NCBI GenBank assembly: GCA_037043015.1
Contig: CM073330.1
Coordinates: 8,264,012-8,328,011 of the forward strand
Reading direction: 5' to 3'
DNA from: Bryum argenteum
Lineage: Eukaryota; Streptophyta; Bryopsida; Bryales; Bryaceae
Length of the DNA: 64,000 nucleotides
The position numbers and the translations under genes are program-made. How positions within the stretch are numbered: the first letter of the stretch is position 1; every line of letters starts with the position of its first letter. Of this stretch, positions 12,196 through 24,600 are shown in pieces. The notes under the pieces were generated by a model. It made no database searches and had not been told where the DNA came from. It was given only the letters and a program-made list of their open reading frames with translations.

Positions 12196-15129
12196 TTGAA
12201 CTAGTAATGAGAACTTAGGCTTCAATCTACATACGTATTCTAATATAATGTACTCATGTTTGTGAGGTGCACTGGTACAATCTTGACTACAAGCTCAATG
12301 GAGTACATTGTAACTAAATTATCTTATGAAGCTCTATATTCTCATTTCTACTTGGTAAGGTGACATGTTACAGAGTGAGCGGGGGCCTTTTCTTGACTGA
12401 TGCATTCTTGTGCAGTGGAAAGGTGAAGAGCTTAATTCATCAGGTTGAGGACAGGTTGTAGCATGACGCCGCACACCCACGGGGCCAGTCTCATGATGGG
12501 TACACAAATATAGCCATCATCATCCTAATTATCGTCATTTTCCAATTCATACATTGGACTCAAAAGTATCATCTTTGTAATAATCCTTGGGTGTGGGAAT
12601 ACTCAACAATGTCCCAAAGTATTAATTTCATGATATCTAAAAATAGTAACTGAGATTGTGACCAAAGTCAAATTCACTACAATCTGGCTGTTTTGGACTT
12701 TACGAATTAAAATACGTGAAGCCCCAATCCATTTCGAATAATCAGGGCCCTATGTTGCAACTTTAGCTGCTGTGTGTCGCGATTGTGATGGTGGATTTCA
12801 ATTACATGTGCTTTTTGACTTCGAAAAATGAATATTCCATTGCGTGCTACCAGAGAATCAAACCTACCCGCTTTAAGCTGAATTTACACGAGCTCCACAT
12901 GATCTGCCTTAAACTCTGGTCGTTGCATTGGATATAGGCCTTATATGAAACGTAGAAAGGATCTGACCACTGTAGAAACGATAAAGTTCAGTAATCTTCA
13001 GGTAGCTTCACTGTTAGATGGTAGTATTCTTGTGTCAGTCCTTTCTAATGAGATAGTACGTACACAGGTACCAATGTAATTAAACATTCTCCGAATCACA
13101 GACTAAAGTCATGCGTCTCTGTAAGATCTGATGCTCATAAGCACAGAATGTATCGACTAGCCAGATCATGAAACGGATGTGTGTGTAATATTGCATTCCA
13201 TAATTGCGCTGAAATCCCCTTATACCCGCGTCCGGGCAAGGTTGTCATACCGGGCGGGCACGCCGCCCACCTGTCCGTCCGCCTTGTCCGTTCGATTGAG
13301 TTGTGGCTCGCCCAATAGGGTCAAACGGCTGTTGACTTTTAGTTTAGGTAAAAAAACAACGACGTGGCAAGGATTTAGGTGAAAACTAAGCCACTTGGCC
13401 GCCGCGTAAGGGCCGCGTGGAACGCCACACACGCTTTTTACTGCAAAGTTTGTTACCCACGAAAAATTACACACCCCCTACAATCAAGGTGGGCGGGCAT
13501 GCCCGTCCGTCCGGGACAACTCGTACGCCCGTTTTGCCCGCCCGGTTACCTGAACACGCCCGATATGACAACCTTGCGTCCGGGTGCCCAAGAGATAGAC
13601 ACGTCATAATCCAAGGTACGTGGATTTTAAATGGTTTACATTCAAAAACATTCCACAAATCTCTAGAAATACAAAGTCCGGTAGTGTGTGCGCCACCCCC
13701 TCGGCCCTCGCCTTATTGCCTATTCAATTTGTCAACCCAAAAAGCGCTTTTGCTCTTTAACATCACTCTTTCTCTGATAAATCACTCATATTTACATGAT
13801 ATCTGTATTTTGTAACATCATCCTCAAGTTTAGGAATGCTATATAGTTTTCCGATTACCGTTCAAAACATGATATTATATTTTTGCAGAGTATTCCCAAT
13901 GCCAATTATAAGTGTTCTTATCTATCCTTGGCAGTAATAGGTGCAAGCCTGCAAGGGGTGAGCTTCAAGCCATCTTCAAGTGTATTTCAATATGGTGAGC
14001 AAAATTACATGTTGCACTTTGTTTTAGCAGTTGGCATAGAGTTTTGCCGGGAAATGATTGTGTTTTTATGCCCTTGAGTGAATATTGATTGAATATTTAA
14101 AAATATTATCATAGTATTGCCTTTCTTGAAGTCCCTCCTCATGCTTGAAATTACCAGTTCCCTTTGTGTAACTTTGAAACATTTCTCTAGAATCTCTACA
14201 AATTCAAGCACATGGATGCAAATAATTCATCATTGATTATGTATGAAGCTTCTCTTCGCGTATGATATGTGAGTACAAAGCTTTTGATGTTGTGCACATG
14301 TGCATCAATTCCATTCAAAGTAAGAATTTTTTTGCACGAATATATAATTGGTTAAAGTAATACACCCCCCGATCACCCGATGTAAGAGTTGTCACTATAA
14401 TGGTACCAATATTTGACAACTCTAGTCTTTGTAATTTCCTGCAAACCAATGGAAGTGTATGCAAATTCACCATTGAGTCTTATTCATGATTTTGTTTAAT
14501 CCTCAAAGGTTGGATATTAAAGTGAGGTTCTTTATATTTTCCAATATCATGTCAAGGAGGAAAACAAGCCCTAAACTGGTTTCTTTGAGAACCACATGTT
14601 GGCATTTAAGAGCTAATACAAGTTCAAACTTATTGTGGACATGTTGTATCGTGCATCGAGATACAAAAATCTTTAATGGCCACTAGAGGTAGGGGTACAT
14701 GCCCGAGTTATGAATCATGGTTGCAACCACAATGACTCAAGCAACTAGTTACAATGACTCAAAAAGTGCATAATTACAAATTAACCATTGTTGCACCCTT
14801 TCAATATGAACTAACCATTGTTGCACACTTTCAAAGTTTTCATAAACTTATGGAAGCCTCTCCATCCACATCTTTACTTTTGAGAAGATTCTAGGTGTAC
14901 CTTTCTATAAGACTATAACAGAGGCAATAACTTCATATGAAAATTTGTTTTGCAACCTATCTTGTAAAAAATGTAACAACTCTTTTAGGTAAGCCTTGCA
15001 TTAGTTTCATCCAAGGTGTGATCAGATGTTGACCGATTAATTTGATTGTGTTTCATTCACGATGGATGATCTTCAAGTGCTCTTTGATCCTAACAATTTG
15101 ATTTGAGAAAGATCTATTATCAACCTTTG
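12196..15129. other. Spacer between the two direct repeats
   Basis: About 2.9 kb of AT-rich sequence. It contains the hAT-type MITE at 13237-13576. At 14774-14846 a short phrase (AACCATTGTTGCAC) is directly repeated. I see no coding segment; the open frames are short and without family features. Confidence 0.5.
13237..13576. mobile_element. hAT-type MITE with 8-bp target duplication
   Basis: The element starts CAAGGTTGTCATACCGGGCG and ends with the inverted match (CGATATGACAACCTTG). It is flanked by the direct repeat CGTCCGGG at 13229-13236 and 13577-13584. An 8-bp target duplication and a CA-starting inverted repeat are the hAT signature. It is 340 bp long with a GC-rich interior and no transposase, so it is non-autonomous. 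Confidence 0.85.
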
Positions 15130-15291
15130 AAAATCCTTAAAATGACAATATTCTCAAACAATGCAACTTTATGACTTGTTATAATATAAAATAAACTAGG
15201 AGAAGTCATGTAAATTAAGACACTTGAAGCTACAATAATTCACGACCACCATACGTCCAAGTTCACTATAGATAGTGATGCAATTCACCAA

Positions 15292-15592
15292 CACTAGTAG
15301 AAAATGGCAAAAAAGTGACGGCCATAATGACTTGACCCGAATGACACAAATTGTCGGTTTTAATTGTACTTCTACTAACGTCAAAATAAATTGATGTATT
15401 TGTTACTTTTCATAAATTTTTTACTTATCTATAAGAGTATGGTATGCTTGTTACAACCATTACAAATCCAAGAAAAGGTGACAAATACCATAATCTATTT
15501 TGACGTTATAAGAAGCACAATTAAAATTGACACTTTCTGTCATTCAAATCAAGTCATTACTGTCCTCACTTCTGTGCCACACTTTACTAATG
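15292..15592. mobile_element. CACTA-type MITE (301 bp) with CAA target duplication
   Basis: It begins CACTAGTAGAAAATGGC and ends with the imperfect inverse (...CTTTACTAATG). Inverted arms of about 115 bp pair around a short middle, for example GACGTTA-type words in both. CAA flanks it at 15289-15291 and 15593-15595. CACTA elements make 3-bp duplications. The empty site is seen in repeat copy 1 near 7763. There is no coding capacity. Confidence 0.85.
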
Positions 15593-16235
15593 CAATGTTG
15601 TGGTAATATTCCCAAACAAAAACTTCTTATATCGAAAACTATATTTCACATACAATCCCATTCTTCTAAATTTGCAAAATCAAAGAGCGTGAAACAATAG
15701 CTCTTCACGTTGACAGGACTCAAACAAAATAAACACATTGTAGTACACTCCTTTATAAGAATTATACGCTTCTGCGCATTTCCTTCAATCAAAATAACAT
15801 TACATCACAACACTAATCATTGCCAAATTCTACTTCATGACGTGGATAGGATGGATGCTAACAAATGAATTCTCCTCCGCATGCTCATCATCTACCGACT
15901 TCTTGACTTAGATACTCGTGCATATGAGTGACTCTTAAAATTAACACTTTGACTTGATGTCCTATCAACTCTTGAAACTTATGGATCTGAATGTTCTATG
16001 GTACAAACGAACATTAAGTGGCAGGGATACTCAATCATCCATATGTTCCTCTCAAACATCTCCAACTAAACTGTCTCACCATCATCATCAGCTACGTCGT
16101 TTTCTTGAGGACCATAACCTAGGGGGAGGATAAACCTACTGGAAAAGTCGCTGAGGTGCACACCGAACAAATACAATACATAACGAACGTGTAAGAGAAT
16201 CTACTGCTTTCACTAGTTATCTCCAGACATTCTCT

Positions 16236-18128
16236 TTACTGGCTGCCAGCAAACTGCCTTCCGTTGGCGGGCTGAACCGGTCGCGAATTTGGTTGCTGCA
16301 AACCAGAGCACAGTTCTTCAGTCAGTTACAGAAGATGATATTTGGCATTCTCCTACGTCAGTTCATTCGTTCGGTATTCCTAGTAGTCTGGTCTTGAGCC
16401 ATGTGTGTGAACGTTTTCTCCAGCATTTCCAACGGGGAGAAAAGAAGTTCGTCGGGAACGGAAAGTAAAGACTCGAGCTGGTGATCAACTATAATTGCAG
16501 ACCACCTGACTGTCTCCTAGCGAACTCAAACGATTCCATGCAACATCAACAATGTGTGACTCACGATACTGATGTACGAAACAAGTAACCGAGGATCCCC
16601 GGAAGAGGTTTAGTTACTTACGAAGGCCTCTGCGAACAAGTCCAGCTGACGTTGAGAAACCGTTTGAAACTGTTCAACTCCCACCAAACACAAAACATCA
16701 GTTCATCATCCATGAGAAAGTGGAAAACTGAATTCCACTCTACTGCTGCACATACTGAAAAGATACAAACGCTACCCTGTCTCTGATCAACTCTATATCA
16801 CGATGGCGACGTCACTAGGAATCAAAAAGGGGTCGACATCACTTACATTCAACATGACAGTCCAGATGACGCCCTCAGAGCAAGGAGGGGTGGTGAGGGA
16901 GCCCATGTATCGACCGTACGGTCCTCGGGTCGACAGCAGCTTCAGAGCGAGAATGGTCTTTTTCTGTCCCAGTGTTTTGGGCAGATTGTTGACGAACTGC
17001 AGAAGAAGCACCGCGGACGTCCCTTCGGGATCAGTTTGTATTCTTCCCAACGAGAGCTAATTATGATAATTCATTCATTACCGCGACGGACAGCTCTCCC
17101 CGTGCACCATCACACGTACGTACCTGGTTCAAGAATGAGTTTTCGGGGCCGAGTCTGAAGAGCCATCCGATGACTGCAATCTTGGTCACGCCTGCCTCTA
17201 CGCGCGTGTGCACCAGATGCATCTCCAATGGAAACCTGCAGGGTGTCCGATTAAGGAGCAGTTTAGCCCAATCACGAATCATCATCGAATTACTGGTTGT
17301 GGATAATTCGCAATGCTCCAATAGGATATCATGCTCCCTTACGTGAAGCCCGGAAGCTTGTGCTCGCTCGGGTAGTGGAAGTGCATCTGCTTGGCCTCGT
17401 ACACGGCACCATCGATCTTCAGAGTCGAATAACCAGCCGGAAGCGCAATCTGGACGTCCACAAATTGAATCAAGGAAGTGCGGATTAGAATTCGTTCCAG
17501 CTAGCTACCATGTACACATCAAGCTGAAAATCGGAAATCATGTGCAACACGCAATCCATCATATTCTCTGTCTCGGAGTCTAGACGAGTGCGTAGTCGAT
17601 TCCATCAGTTCAATTGCAGGCATCTGACCTCGACTGTCTCCCCCTTGTTGGTGATGGTGGCAAGGATGGTAGGCAGAAGTGGGAATGTGCCATCCAAAGG
17701 GCTATCCAGATCCGCATCGGTGACCGTGTTCCCGGCCGTGATCTCCATCGGCGATTGCTCCGTGCCTGTCTTGCAGGTTGCCCACTCGGGTTTCAAGTCG
17801 CCCCAGTTGGCGGGCCCAAGAGGCCCATTCGAGTAGTCGAACTCTGCAATCACAAATATCTCAGAAACACCTCCAGAAGCTCTGTACCCATGACTGTATG
17901 AAATCCTAGCTATTCATTGCAGCGAACTACGACCACGATTGAGCTCGAATATCACACAAACATCTCCGAGGGCTCTGTACGCATGTACATGACCACATTA
18001 CAGCAGACTGGAATGTCACACAATCCTGCACACGACATGCTGACCACAGACTCATCGTTACCTGAAGCCAGTACCCCCGTGCTGAGCAGGAGAACCGCAA
18101 GAGCCCAAGCATTCACAGAGATCGCCAT
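16236..18128 (-). CDS. Secreted alpha-carbonic anhydrase, copy 2
   Basis: Exons at the copy 1 positions plus 7839: 18062-18128, 17629-17843, 17343 to about 17449, 17124-17235, 16847-16996, 16622-16669 and 16236-16295. Signal peptide, zinc ligands (HFHYPSEH, EMHLVH), TTPPCSE motif and C-terminal NGR are all kept. I found no amino-acid difference from copy 1. The one base change noticed in the gene (about 18012) is in intron 1. The near identity extends through introns and about 780 bp of upstream sequence, so promoter function is probably shared too. As in copy 1, the shuttle His64 position is Glu. Both genes read in the same direction. Confidence 0.92.
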
Positions 18129-18478
18129 CGTGTAAGTTGGACTTGAGCAAGCAAGGGATGTGCAACGTGCAAGAGCGATGGTAGAATGAGCAGACGAGCA
18201 CGCGATTATATACTCGATATCATGCATGCATGAGATAAAGAGCACCATACGGACCAGGACAGTAGAGTACCACTATGCCGGTACGTCCGTGGCCGTGAGT
18301 AAAAGCGGGAGTGAAACCTGGAGTTCGCAGCCACTTTATTTACACAAATTAAATATATGTAGAGCACACACGCCGCAACTGAACGTGGAGTTGATTAATT
18401 GGATGAAACTCACTCGAGTCACCCGGTACTCTGGATGTGAAGAACACAGCACTGTACCTCTATCGTACGTTCGACCCA

Positions 18479-18689
18479 CTTGTCAACCCTACTGGGTAGC
18501 GAAGATGATGGTTTCGACCGCAGGACATGAGGATTTGGTTCCTTCTTCGGTTGATGGCATTTCCTGGCCTAAGTAACATCTCTCAGCTAGATAGCACATA
18601 AATGCTGCAACAAGGCTGGGAGGACTCAAACTCGGACCCGGCAACATGGAGCGACTACAATTGACCATCAACCCACAGGATCTCACATC
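18479..18689 (-). repeat. tRNA-like SINE candidate, copy in repeat 2
   Basis: The same sequence as 10640-10850, carried along by the segmental duplication. It has the same A-box and B-box words on the minus strand. Confidence 0.35.
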
Positions 18690-18909
18690 GAGATGCCTAT
18701 GTAGCTCACAAACTTATTTAGACATTGACTTGTTTGTTTTTAATTTCTTTCTAAGCCTTTCCTCGTTTCTTCACTGTTTCTCTCTACCCTTCTGCTAGTA
18801 AATAGACAAGGGCCTCCAAACACCATTGTTCTCTCTTTGATTGTTTTATATTTGGTTCCAACGTTTGCAATACTTGGTGGGGAATTAGCCTGAGTGTGCT
18901 TATCGCGCA

Positions 18910-18996
18910 ATGGCGGACAGGTTCCTGAAGTTGGATGAACCTGCGGATTTGGATTGTGTTTTTAAACCTTTGTTCTCCGTCCTAGAAGTTTCTTGA
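18910..18996 (+). other. Possible short coding remnant next to carbonic anhydrase 2
   Basis: ATG at 18910 opens 28 codons (MADRFLKLDEPADLD...) before TGA. In copy 1 (ATG at 11071) an extra 10 bp shifts the frame after a few codons. Downstream, at about 19160-19370, a stretch reading MIHPARSKAELVPLLRRET before a GT donor could be a further exon. No family was recognised, and the two copies do not preserve the frame. It may be a decayed gene or nothing. Confidence 0.2.
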
Positions 18997-19572
18997 TCAT
19001 GAAACTTTCCCCCCTCCCTTTCGATTTGCTGCTGCTGATGCAGGCATCTATGGTATGATTATTATTATTCAATCAGATTGCGCTCCTACCCCCAGTTGTT
19101 TCCCTTTTCCTTTTTTAGTTTTTGTCGAAACAGTGAAGTCAACGTATTATTGATTGAAGATGATACACCCGGCGCGGTCCAAAGCAGAACTTGTTCCCCT
19201 TTTACGACGTGAGACCGGTGAGCTTTCCTATTCGTTAATTTAGCATGTGATTAACCGCTTTCCACAACCGAAGCATCTTCAATCTGGTTTGCCTTATCGG
19301 GAATATGTGGTGTCTGCTTACAAAATCCTTAAGTTTCACTCCACCCCGAAAAGGGATTGGAATGATCATAATTTCCTTGCATGTGTGCGTTTCACTTGGT
19401 GTTTGTGTGAGCTTTGTTATTTAAGATCCTTCAATTGTTTGATTACAGTTACCATGTGTGCCTGTTATTGAGAACCGACGCTATATCACTATATGCTTTG
19501 CTGGGTTGACTACTCTAGGTTGACAAATGATTTTTGAGTACTTAGTATATGAAAATGGTCAATACTCATTAA

Positions 19573-20310
19573 CCCTGGAACGTAGGAGCGGCCATTTTAT
19601 GTCCGATGAACAGTACATTTTCACTGTAACCTATTATTGCGGGATGAATTTCATTCATGATTTTTGTAATTGGATTTATGAATGATAATAGCATATCATG
19701 GAATTCATTTGAGGTCATTTAAGGTATTTCCTAAGATCACATGTGGTATGAAAGTTGAAAGAATGGTTAAAAACAAATCACCACAAAGTGCATTTCTCCA
19801 TTTTTTTACTACTTTTAGTAAGTCTCAAATTTAGGCAACTAAATGATCTCTTTATAGTTCAAGCTCAATTCATAAAATGAATTTTACCAAGTCTTGTTTC
19901 TACTCCAAGTTAGAATTTCAAGAAATTCCTAATATCTAGTGATTTACTGACACCTTAAGTTTACATGCCTATAGGGTCTCTTTCTCAATTTTCAAATATA
20001 GCATGACACGAAACCATGGATTACACCATGCTATTTTTCACTACAATGTCCCCTTATTCTAAAAATTTCAGATTTTTTGAAAGTGATTTGTATTTGATAT
20101 GAATTATTTTTGGTTTTTCTTTGAAAATTCACTTGAATTTCAAATCTTCCCAAAAAAATCTGAAATTTTTACAGCATATGAAAAGCATGTGATCACATCT
20201 ACAAAAAATAAAATAAAATATTTTACTTTCAGGTAAAGTGGCAAAATGGAGGATTCAGAGTAAGACATATCAAAGTTCAGGCCACGGTTATGGGCTCCGA
20301 CGTTCTAGGG
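19573..20310. mobile_element. TTAA (piggyBac-type) MITE, 738 bp
   Basis: Its left end is CCCTGGAACGTAGGAGC. Its right end, read inverted, is CCCTAGAACGTCGGAGCC. The ends sit directly inside TTAA at 19569-19572 and 20311-20314. TTAA duplication with ends starting CCCT is the piggyBac signature. Repeat copy 1 has the uninterrupted site at about 11750. There is no open frame of transposase size, so it is non-autonomous. Confidence 0.85.
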
Positions 20311-20768
20311 TTAAACAGTGCGAAAGGATCTTCACGGAAGAATGGTGGTAGGTGATTATTGAAACGCTGAAGGTGCTGTAGATTCTCCCAATTGCCATTG
20401 TGTGCAAACATGTTCCTTGAGCTTTTGTGGTGATGTGTGTCAAGTAGATATCTAGAGTACTTAGAATAATATAAAAGTTGTGGTGATTTTTAAATGAATT
20501 TCGTCTCATAAGAGCTAGTAAAAGTAAATAAGTTGAGAGTTCAAATTCAAATTCAATGGTTTCATATAATTTTTCCTATTTATCAATATGTGGTACTAGA
20601 AGCACATACAATACATTCAAGGAAAACAATAACAGAGGGGTAGCTTAGTGCTAATCCATGAAGGAAAAGTACATGTAAAATAATGTAAAGTATATGGGGA
20701 TCAGTTTTCACTGGGCTCTTGACAACACAATCGCCACCATAAAAACAATATATTTACGATAAAATTCT

Positions 20769-21699
20769 ACACATATTTGGATTTGTAAAGTTTACCACAT
20801 ATATTTTGAAGTATAGGGAGCACTCAGTAAACCCTTGAGCAAGAATATTACTTTTAACCCCTTCAAATGGGTTGCTCAAAATTGCATAAACCCATTTTGG
20901 CTTCTAAGTATATTTAGGGGTTAATGATAGTGACTTTAAGAAGTCATTTGTAGAATATATGGGTTTAAATTGATTTGAAGACCAATAACAAGTGGTCTCC
21001 TAATAAGTAGTCTTTTCTACTTGTCTTCTAAACAGTATGTGAAATAATCACAACAACTCACAATTCTACACATCCGGACACCTAAAGCCAATCAATAGAA
21101 TTAACCAGCCAATCATGAATCATTTGACGTATTCGTTGAATTCCTATTCCATCACAATTTGAGGTACATCGTATCAGTGGGAAATCCACAACACAGTTGG
21201 TGAGATACTTGTGGTATTTGGTGTAGGTATTGCCTAAGTATCAAGTAGGGAGTTTTTGTTCCATAATAAGAACCCTTGCAGTGATTGTTGAACACTCGCT
21301 TTGAAAATAACACTTACAGAGAACTAATACCACGATGGGCACTGCTAGCCACCATTCAAATCTACTCCCACTTAGCAACACCCAATTATACTACCCTAAC
21401 CCATGCATCAAGGGGGTTCTTGACTTGATTTTTAAAGTATGATCCTACTTTCTTGATGAACAAACAACACTCTCTGAGAAGTGTTACATTTCTGACTGAG
21501 CTGGAGGTTCAAGAAATCACATAACAATGAAAACAAGTGCTGAAGATTTAGATGTAGACTTTCATGACAAGAGCAGTACCAGAAGCTCTTGGAACCTCCT
21601 CCATATTTATAATTACGACTGCAGAACGCCAAGCGTGTCTTCTCCTGTCGAACAAGATTCAGTTTTGACCATTGAAACGAGAACTCCTATAAGAGCAGG
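20769..21699. other. AT-rich stretch downstream of the repeat, 3' flank of FTB
   Basis: A segment at 20795-20935 (…AACCCATTTTGG…, ending TATTTAGGGG before TTAA) resembles 57120-57262 and may be another short dispersed element. The remainder probably includes the 3' UTR of the farnesyltransferase gene. No coding sequence is supported. Confidence 0.45.
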
Positions 21700-24600
21700 C
21701 TAAAAAGGGCGATGCTTGAAGTAACGAACAGCGTCCTTGTACTTGTTCAGATCTATGTTGCAAAGGGGATGCACAGGCTCAAGGAGATTCGTGTAAGGAC
21801 CCAGTACAGCTTTTGGAGGTGGAGGGGCGTTGATGCGATACGATGCGCTACTCTGGGCTTGTGTAAGTCCACTGAGGCAATAGCAAGTGTGGTAATAATC
21901 TGGCGACTTCCCTGGTTTGTCCCGGAGTCCCCCGTCCAATACCTGCAGAAAGAACCGATATACACATGAGCAACAAGAGCCCCAAAAAAACTCCTAGAGG
22001 GGAAGTAAGTCGAGCAGCAGTACCATGGATCTAAAGGAATGTCATGTCGCATGCAGAAAATGAATGGAAAAAAGCTACGGACATGTAAGAATGTTATATA
22101 GAGCAATGTTGTACCTGGCAGCAGAGCAGAATGTAGCCTTGAAGTGCCTGAGAATTGTACAGAGGTCCATACGAAATTTGTTCGTTTTCGTTCAATAATT
22201 GATCCACGATGGAAGGCAGCGTCGGCATTACATTCTCATCCTTAACATCAGCTTCCTTGCACATTCCTGAGACTTCATCCACTTCCTCGAAAGATACAGA
22301 AACAGGTGCCCTTCTTATGTTGAGATCGACAACAGGAAAGAGTTCTTCGGATGTCACGAGTCCACTTGCAGAACCTACGAACACCAATTCGAAGATGAAA
22401 ACTGGTCCTGGATAAAGCTGTCGGCTTCAAAACTATGTAAAGCTGCTCAAAAGAAGAACACTTCCGACCACATTCGAGTTCCCATATGAAACATTGTACT
22501 GCGGATAGAACCTAGAAAGAAGTATCAGCCCTCGCTTCAGTGCCTTTTGAAGCTACCTGAAGCTCTTCTTCTCCTTATCTGATCAGCATCACTGTTTTCC
22601 CCTGCTATCGTAGAAGTTGATGTAGATCCTTGCCTCAAAGCCTCCGCTGCAGCCAGAATACTACGAAAATTATGTGGCACATCCCGGTGATCCACTAGAA
22701 CTTGAGGCTCAGAGAGTTTCATGAATCGGAGGGTTTTAGGGCAGAAAAACCGTATGATGCTGCCAGTTACGTAACACGCAAGATCCCTCCTTAATCAAAC
22801 TAATGCGCTGATGTGTAGCTAAACAAGAATTGCAGAACTCCAAAAAAAGGTACACGCAGAATGAACAAACGGCAATCGCCTTCCTGTATGCTACACACTC
22901 TGCCCGGCTGAATGATTGTTACTGGAAACTTAACCTCGAGTGATTTGATACTACCAGATTATGGGTAAGCGACTATTCTCAGCAAGACGAAACTGGTGTT
23001 AGGACGCTCTGATCGGCATGAGAAGAGACTTTACCAGTGCTCAATTCTGCGTCAGCAACGAACTGGTCCTGTGCTGTACAAGCAGGGGAAATCTTGGCCA
23101 TCTGCTGTCGGTTGAGCTCAGGCATAATCTGCTGTAATATTGGGAATACACCTCCCTGCAAGTATTCACTTTATGAGAAAGTGACAAAACTTCTCTTGAT
23201 CAGATAGGCGAGACTCATTTACTATGAGCAAATGATGTGTTAAGAGAAGCTCACCAAGAAGCCCTCGTAACTCATCACAATAGATACAATCACCTTCTAA
23301 GAAGCATCTCGAAACACTAGGAAGTACCTGCCAAAACGAATAACAGCCGTCTACCAACTTGTTGGTGCGACCTCGAAATCCACCTTCGACCTTTCCTTGG
23401 CAAAATACCACCCAATTCTGTTTGCCAGGCCAGCACCGATATGAATTAGAAATCCTCAACGATCCTAAACACAAAGGACGTGTAAGGAGAGAAACACATG
23501 CTTAATTTGTAATCAGTGACCGCAGGCAACTGACTATAACGAGTAAAAATCATCGGCGAAACACACCAGTAAATTGGGAAGGTTGATCACATCCACTCTG
23601 TCGATAAGGGCAAGCGCTGCCAAACCACAGAACGTGTACCTACACAATATCATCCACGAAGAAACCAACACATCAGGTAAAGAAAATAGCATAGAGTTGC
23701 ATTTCTAAGGTAATTATGTGGCAATTATGGCATCGAAATATCCAAGGTTGACCTAATTAACGCTTGAAAAGCAAGTAATATACCCGCCATGCGCTTCTGC
23801 ACCAGGTTCTCCTCCAATGCCTCCCTCATAAGTTTGGCAGCTACAAATACAGTAAAGGAGTCCTCAGTATGGAAAAGCCACAAACTCACCTCAAACACTA
23901 GACTTCTAACACATATACAAGCCAGACCAAAACTGCAGATTCAAAACTGACCTATGGATATACTCAGCGACATTCTCAACGATTTCTGGAACCATGATAT
24001 CCAGAATATGAGCCACCTGCGAAGATAGGGCGATAAGAATAATCATCATCAAAGATCGCCTTCAATTTAACATCAGAGACCAGAGAACCTCGAGGCTACA
24101 CGCAAAATTGAAAAGTAAACAGAAGTCTGAAGTTGATGATGTATACAGGCAAGTTTATTAAGGAAAGCTTTAAGCAAAGAAAAAGGATGAGAGGGCCACG
24201 CGGTGAACTTACAGATATTGCAGTATAGCAACCTCGCACATCAACTTCTCCTCCATCATGCATCGTAAAGCCCCCGTTGGCTTGCTTCATGCGAAGCAGA
24301 AACCGAAGCACCTTATCCCTGCTACCTGCAGACGCCTCTTAGAGATGGTATCCTTCTATTGCTTGAACTCGATGACTACGAAAACATTACAAATGGGTTA
24401 TACCATCATTCTAAGAGGCAGCCACAGTGCTAGAAATGATTCTATGATGGTAATGATGCAGTCAGAAGTTTAAACAAACCCAAACAACAACAATCACAAC
24501 CAGTAAACAGACACTGTTATCTGGTTATTTCTTAGGTTGAACATGAAAATGAGAAATTCGAAACAAAGTTAGTGCCATCAATTCAAATCGTATGGTACTC

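Larger units (their letters stand above)
15130..20768. repeat. Direct repeat, copy 2 (carries carbonic anhydrase 2)
   Basis: This is the second copy of the unit at 7590-12195, longer by a 301-bp and a 738-bp transposon insertion. The near-identical core runs from about 15838 to 18910. A 10-bp segment present in copy 1 near 11076 is missing at about 18914. Confidence 0.9.
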
